Origin: Burkholderia sp. GAS332
Lineage (GTDB): Bacteria > Pseudomonadota > Gammaproteobacteria > Burkholderiales > Burkholderiaceae
Assembly: GCA_900142905.1 (NCBI GenBank)
Contig: FSRV01000001.1
Coordinates: forward strand, 2,232,001 to 2,296,000
Direction: 5' to 3'
Length of the DNA: 64,000 nt
The translations under genes were made by a program, and so were the position numbers. Each line of letters opens with the position of its first letter. Position 1 is the first letter of the stretch. Shown here in pieces: positions 63,245-64,000 of this stretch. The notes below the pieces were generated by a model that had not been told where the DNA came from, searched no databases, and saw nothing but the letters and a program-made list of their open reading frames with translations.

Positions 63245-64000
63245 ATGGATATCTACAGCAGTTTCGCGACCCGCTTCGAGAAAACGCGAGAAGATGAACT
63301 CTCGCTCGAGGAGTATCTCGCGCTCTGCAAAGACAATCCCGCCGCGTACGCCACGGCTGGCGAACGCATGTTGACGGCAATCGGTGAACCAGAACAGATC
63401 GACACTCGCAACGATCCGCGCATGTCGCGTATCTTCGCGAACAAGGTCATCAAGGTATACCCCGCATTCCGTGAGTTCTACGGAATGGAAGATGTGATCG
63501 AGCAGGTGGTCGCGTACTTCCGGCACTCGGCCCAGGGGCTTGAAGAAAGGAAGCAGATTCTGTATCTGTTAGGGCCGGTCGGTGGCGGTAAATCGTCGAT
63601 CGCGGAACGTCTGAAGCAACTCATGGAACGCGTGCCGTTCTACTCGATCAAGGGCTCGCCCGTCAACGAGTCGCCCCTCGGTTTGTTCGATTACGACGAG
63701 GACGGTCCGATCCTCGAAGAGCAGTACGGGATTCCACGCCGCTACCTGAAAAACATTCTGAGTCCGTGGGCGGTGAAGCGCCTGCACGAATACAACGGTG
63801 ACATCCGCAAGTTCCGCGTGGTGCGCCGCTACCCATCGATCCTTCGTCAGATTGGCATTGCCAAGACCGAGCCGGGTGACGAAAACAATCAGGACATTTC
63901 CTCGCTGGTCGGCAAGGTCGACATCCGCAAGCTCGAACAGTACGCGCAAGATGACGCGGACGCATACAGCTACTCCGGTGGCCTGTGTCTCGCGAATCAA
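63245..64000 (+). CDS. prkA: PrkA-family serine protein kinase, N-terminal part
   Basis: The first 252 residues of a PrkA/YeaG protein; the frame continues past the window edge. It starts MDIYSSFATRFEKTREDELSLEEYLALCKDNP, a recognised PrkA start, and has the Walker A-like GPVGGGKSSIAERLK (about 114-128) of its AAA-type domain. The sequence SPLGLFDYDEDGPILEEQYGIPRRYLKN is also typical. In other bacteria PrkA works with YeaH and SpoVR-like proteins in stress and stationary-phase control, which would be expected downstream. GAGGAGG precedes ATG 63245. Confidence 0.88.
   Translation, partial: MDIYSSFATRFEKTREDELSLEEYLALCKDNPAAYATAGERMLTAIGEPEQIDTRNDPRMSRIFANKVIKVYPAFREFYGMEDVIEQVVAYFRHSAQGLEERKQILYLLGPVGGGKSSIAERLKQLMERVPFYSIKGSPVNESPLGLFDYDEDGPILEEQYGIPRRYLKNILSPWAVKRLHEYNGDIRKFRVVRRYPSILRQIGIAKTEPGDENNQDISSLVGKVDIRKLEQYAQDDADAYSYSGGLCLANQ

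Noticed and set aside
62476..63526. Overlapping minus-strand frames before and over the prkA start
   Set aside because: They run over the prkA coding region and the terminator, lack recognisable domains and have no ribosome binding site.

Overview
The window looks like a chromosomal segment of a Paraburkholderia/Burkholderia-type betaproteobacterium. The DNA is GC-rich throughout, and the gene families fit that group (kgu sugar-acid operon, NodT-type RND efflux, PGDYG and DUF3022-like proteins, many LysR and LacI regulators). No rRNA, tRNA, phage or CRISPR array was seen. I worked by reading the sequence only; no database search was run.

Layout. 1-2305: end of a polyamine-type ABC importer operon (potG-potH-potI). 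2306-4558: a repeat island between convergent genes, carrying an IS110-family element and a hexanucleotide tract. 4559-9816: soluble MCP-like protein, alpha/beta hydrolase, Baeyer-Villiger monooxygenase and a divergent TetR regulator. 9921-17193: TPR membrane protein, PspA-like protein, ribbon-helix-helix protein, penicillin-binding protein 1A and a lipid A acyltransferase. 17194-22560: a second repeat island holding an identical IS110 copy, an IS3-family element and an IS4-family element. 22988-29683: RND efflux operon with divergent TetR. 30187-34778: LysR, cupin, DUF2795-AraC pair, small secreted protein and a C45-like hydrolase. 35080-36531: an AT-richer secreted DUF1996/CBM96-like protein, probably acquired by transfer. 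37009-41882: chloride channel, GST and a divergent yeiH/LysR pair. 42032-47591: 2-ketogluconate operon kguE-kguK-kguT-kguD with its LacI-type regulator ptxS as last gene. 47652-53134: YhfC-like protein, small conserved proteins, a Spy-like protein, LysR, Lrp and a saccharopine dehydrogenase-like enzyme. 53336-56285: cydX coupled to a P-loop kinase, an orphan FitA-type antitoxin, a lipoprotein and CorA. 56634-62380: an orphan sugar-binding protein, LacI regulator, chemoreceptor and hydratase. 63245-64000: start of prkA.

The most striking system is in the two repeat islands. Each sits between convergent genes and is built from two inverted copies of a roughly 250-300 bp palindromic repeat around a tandem-repeat centre. 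Three IS families have landed in these repeats. In both identical IS110 copies the ends can be set by a CT core dinucleotide. Joining the ends would create a TTGACT-17 bp-TATATT promoter. The RNA made from it would carry a stem-loop whose two sides match the left and right halves of the repeat target (TGCCTA and AGAAAAG), followed by a second segment partly matching the donor junction. This is the architecture of a bridge RNA, read here directly from the sequence.
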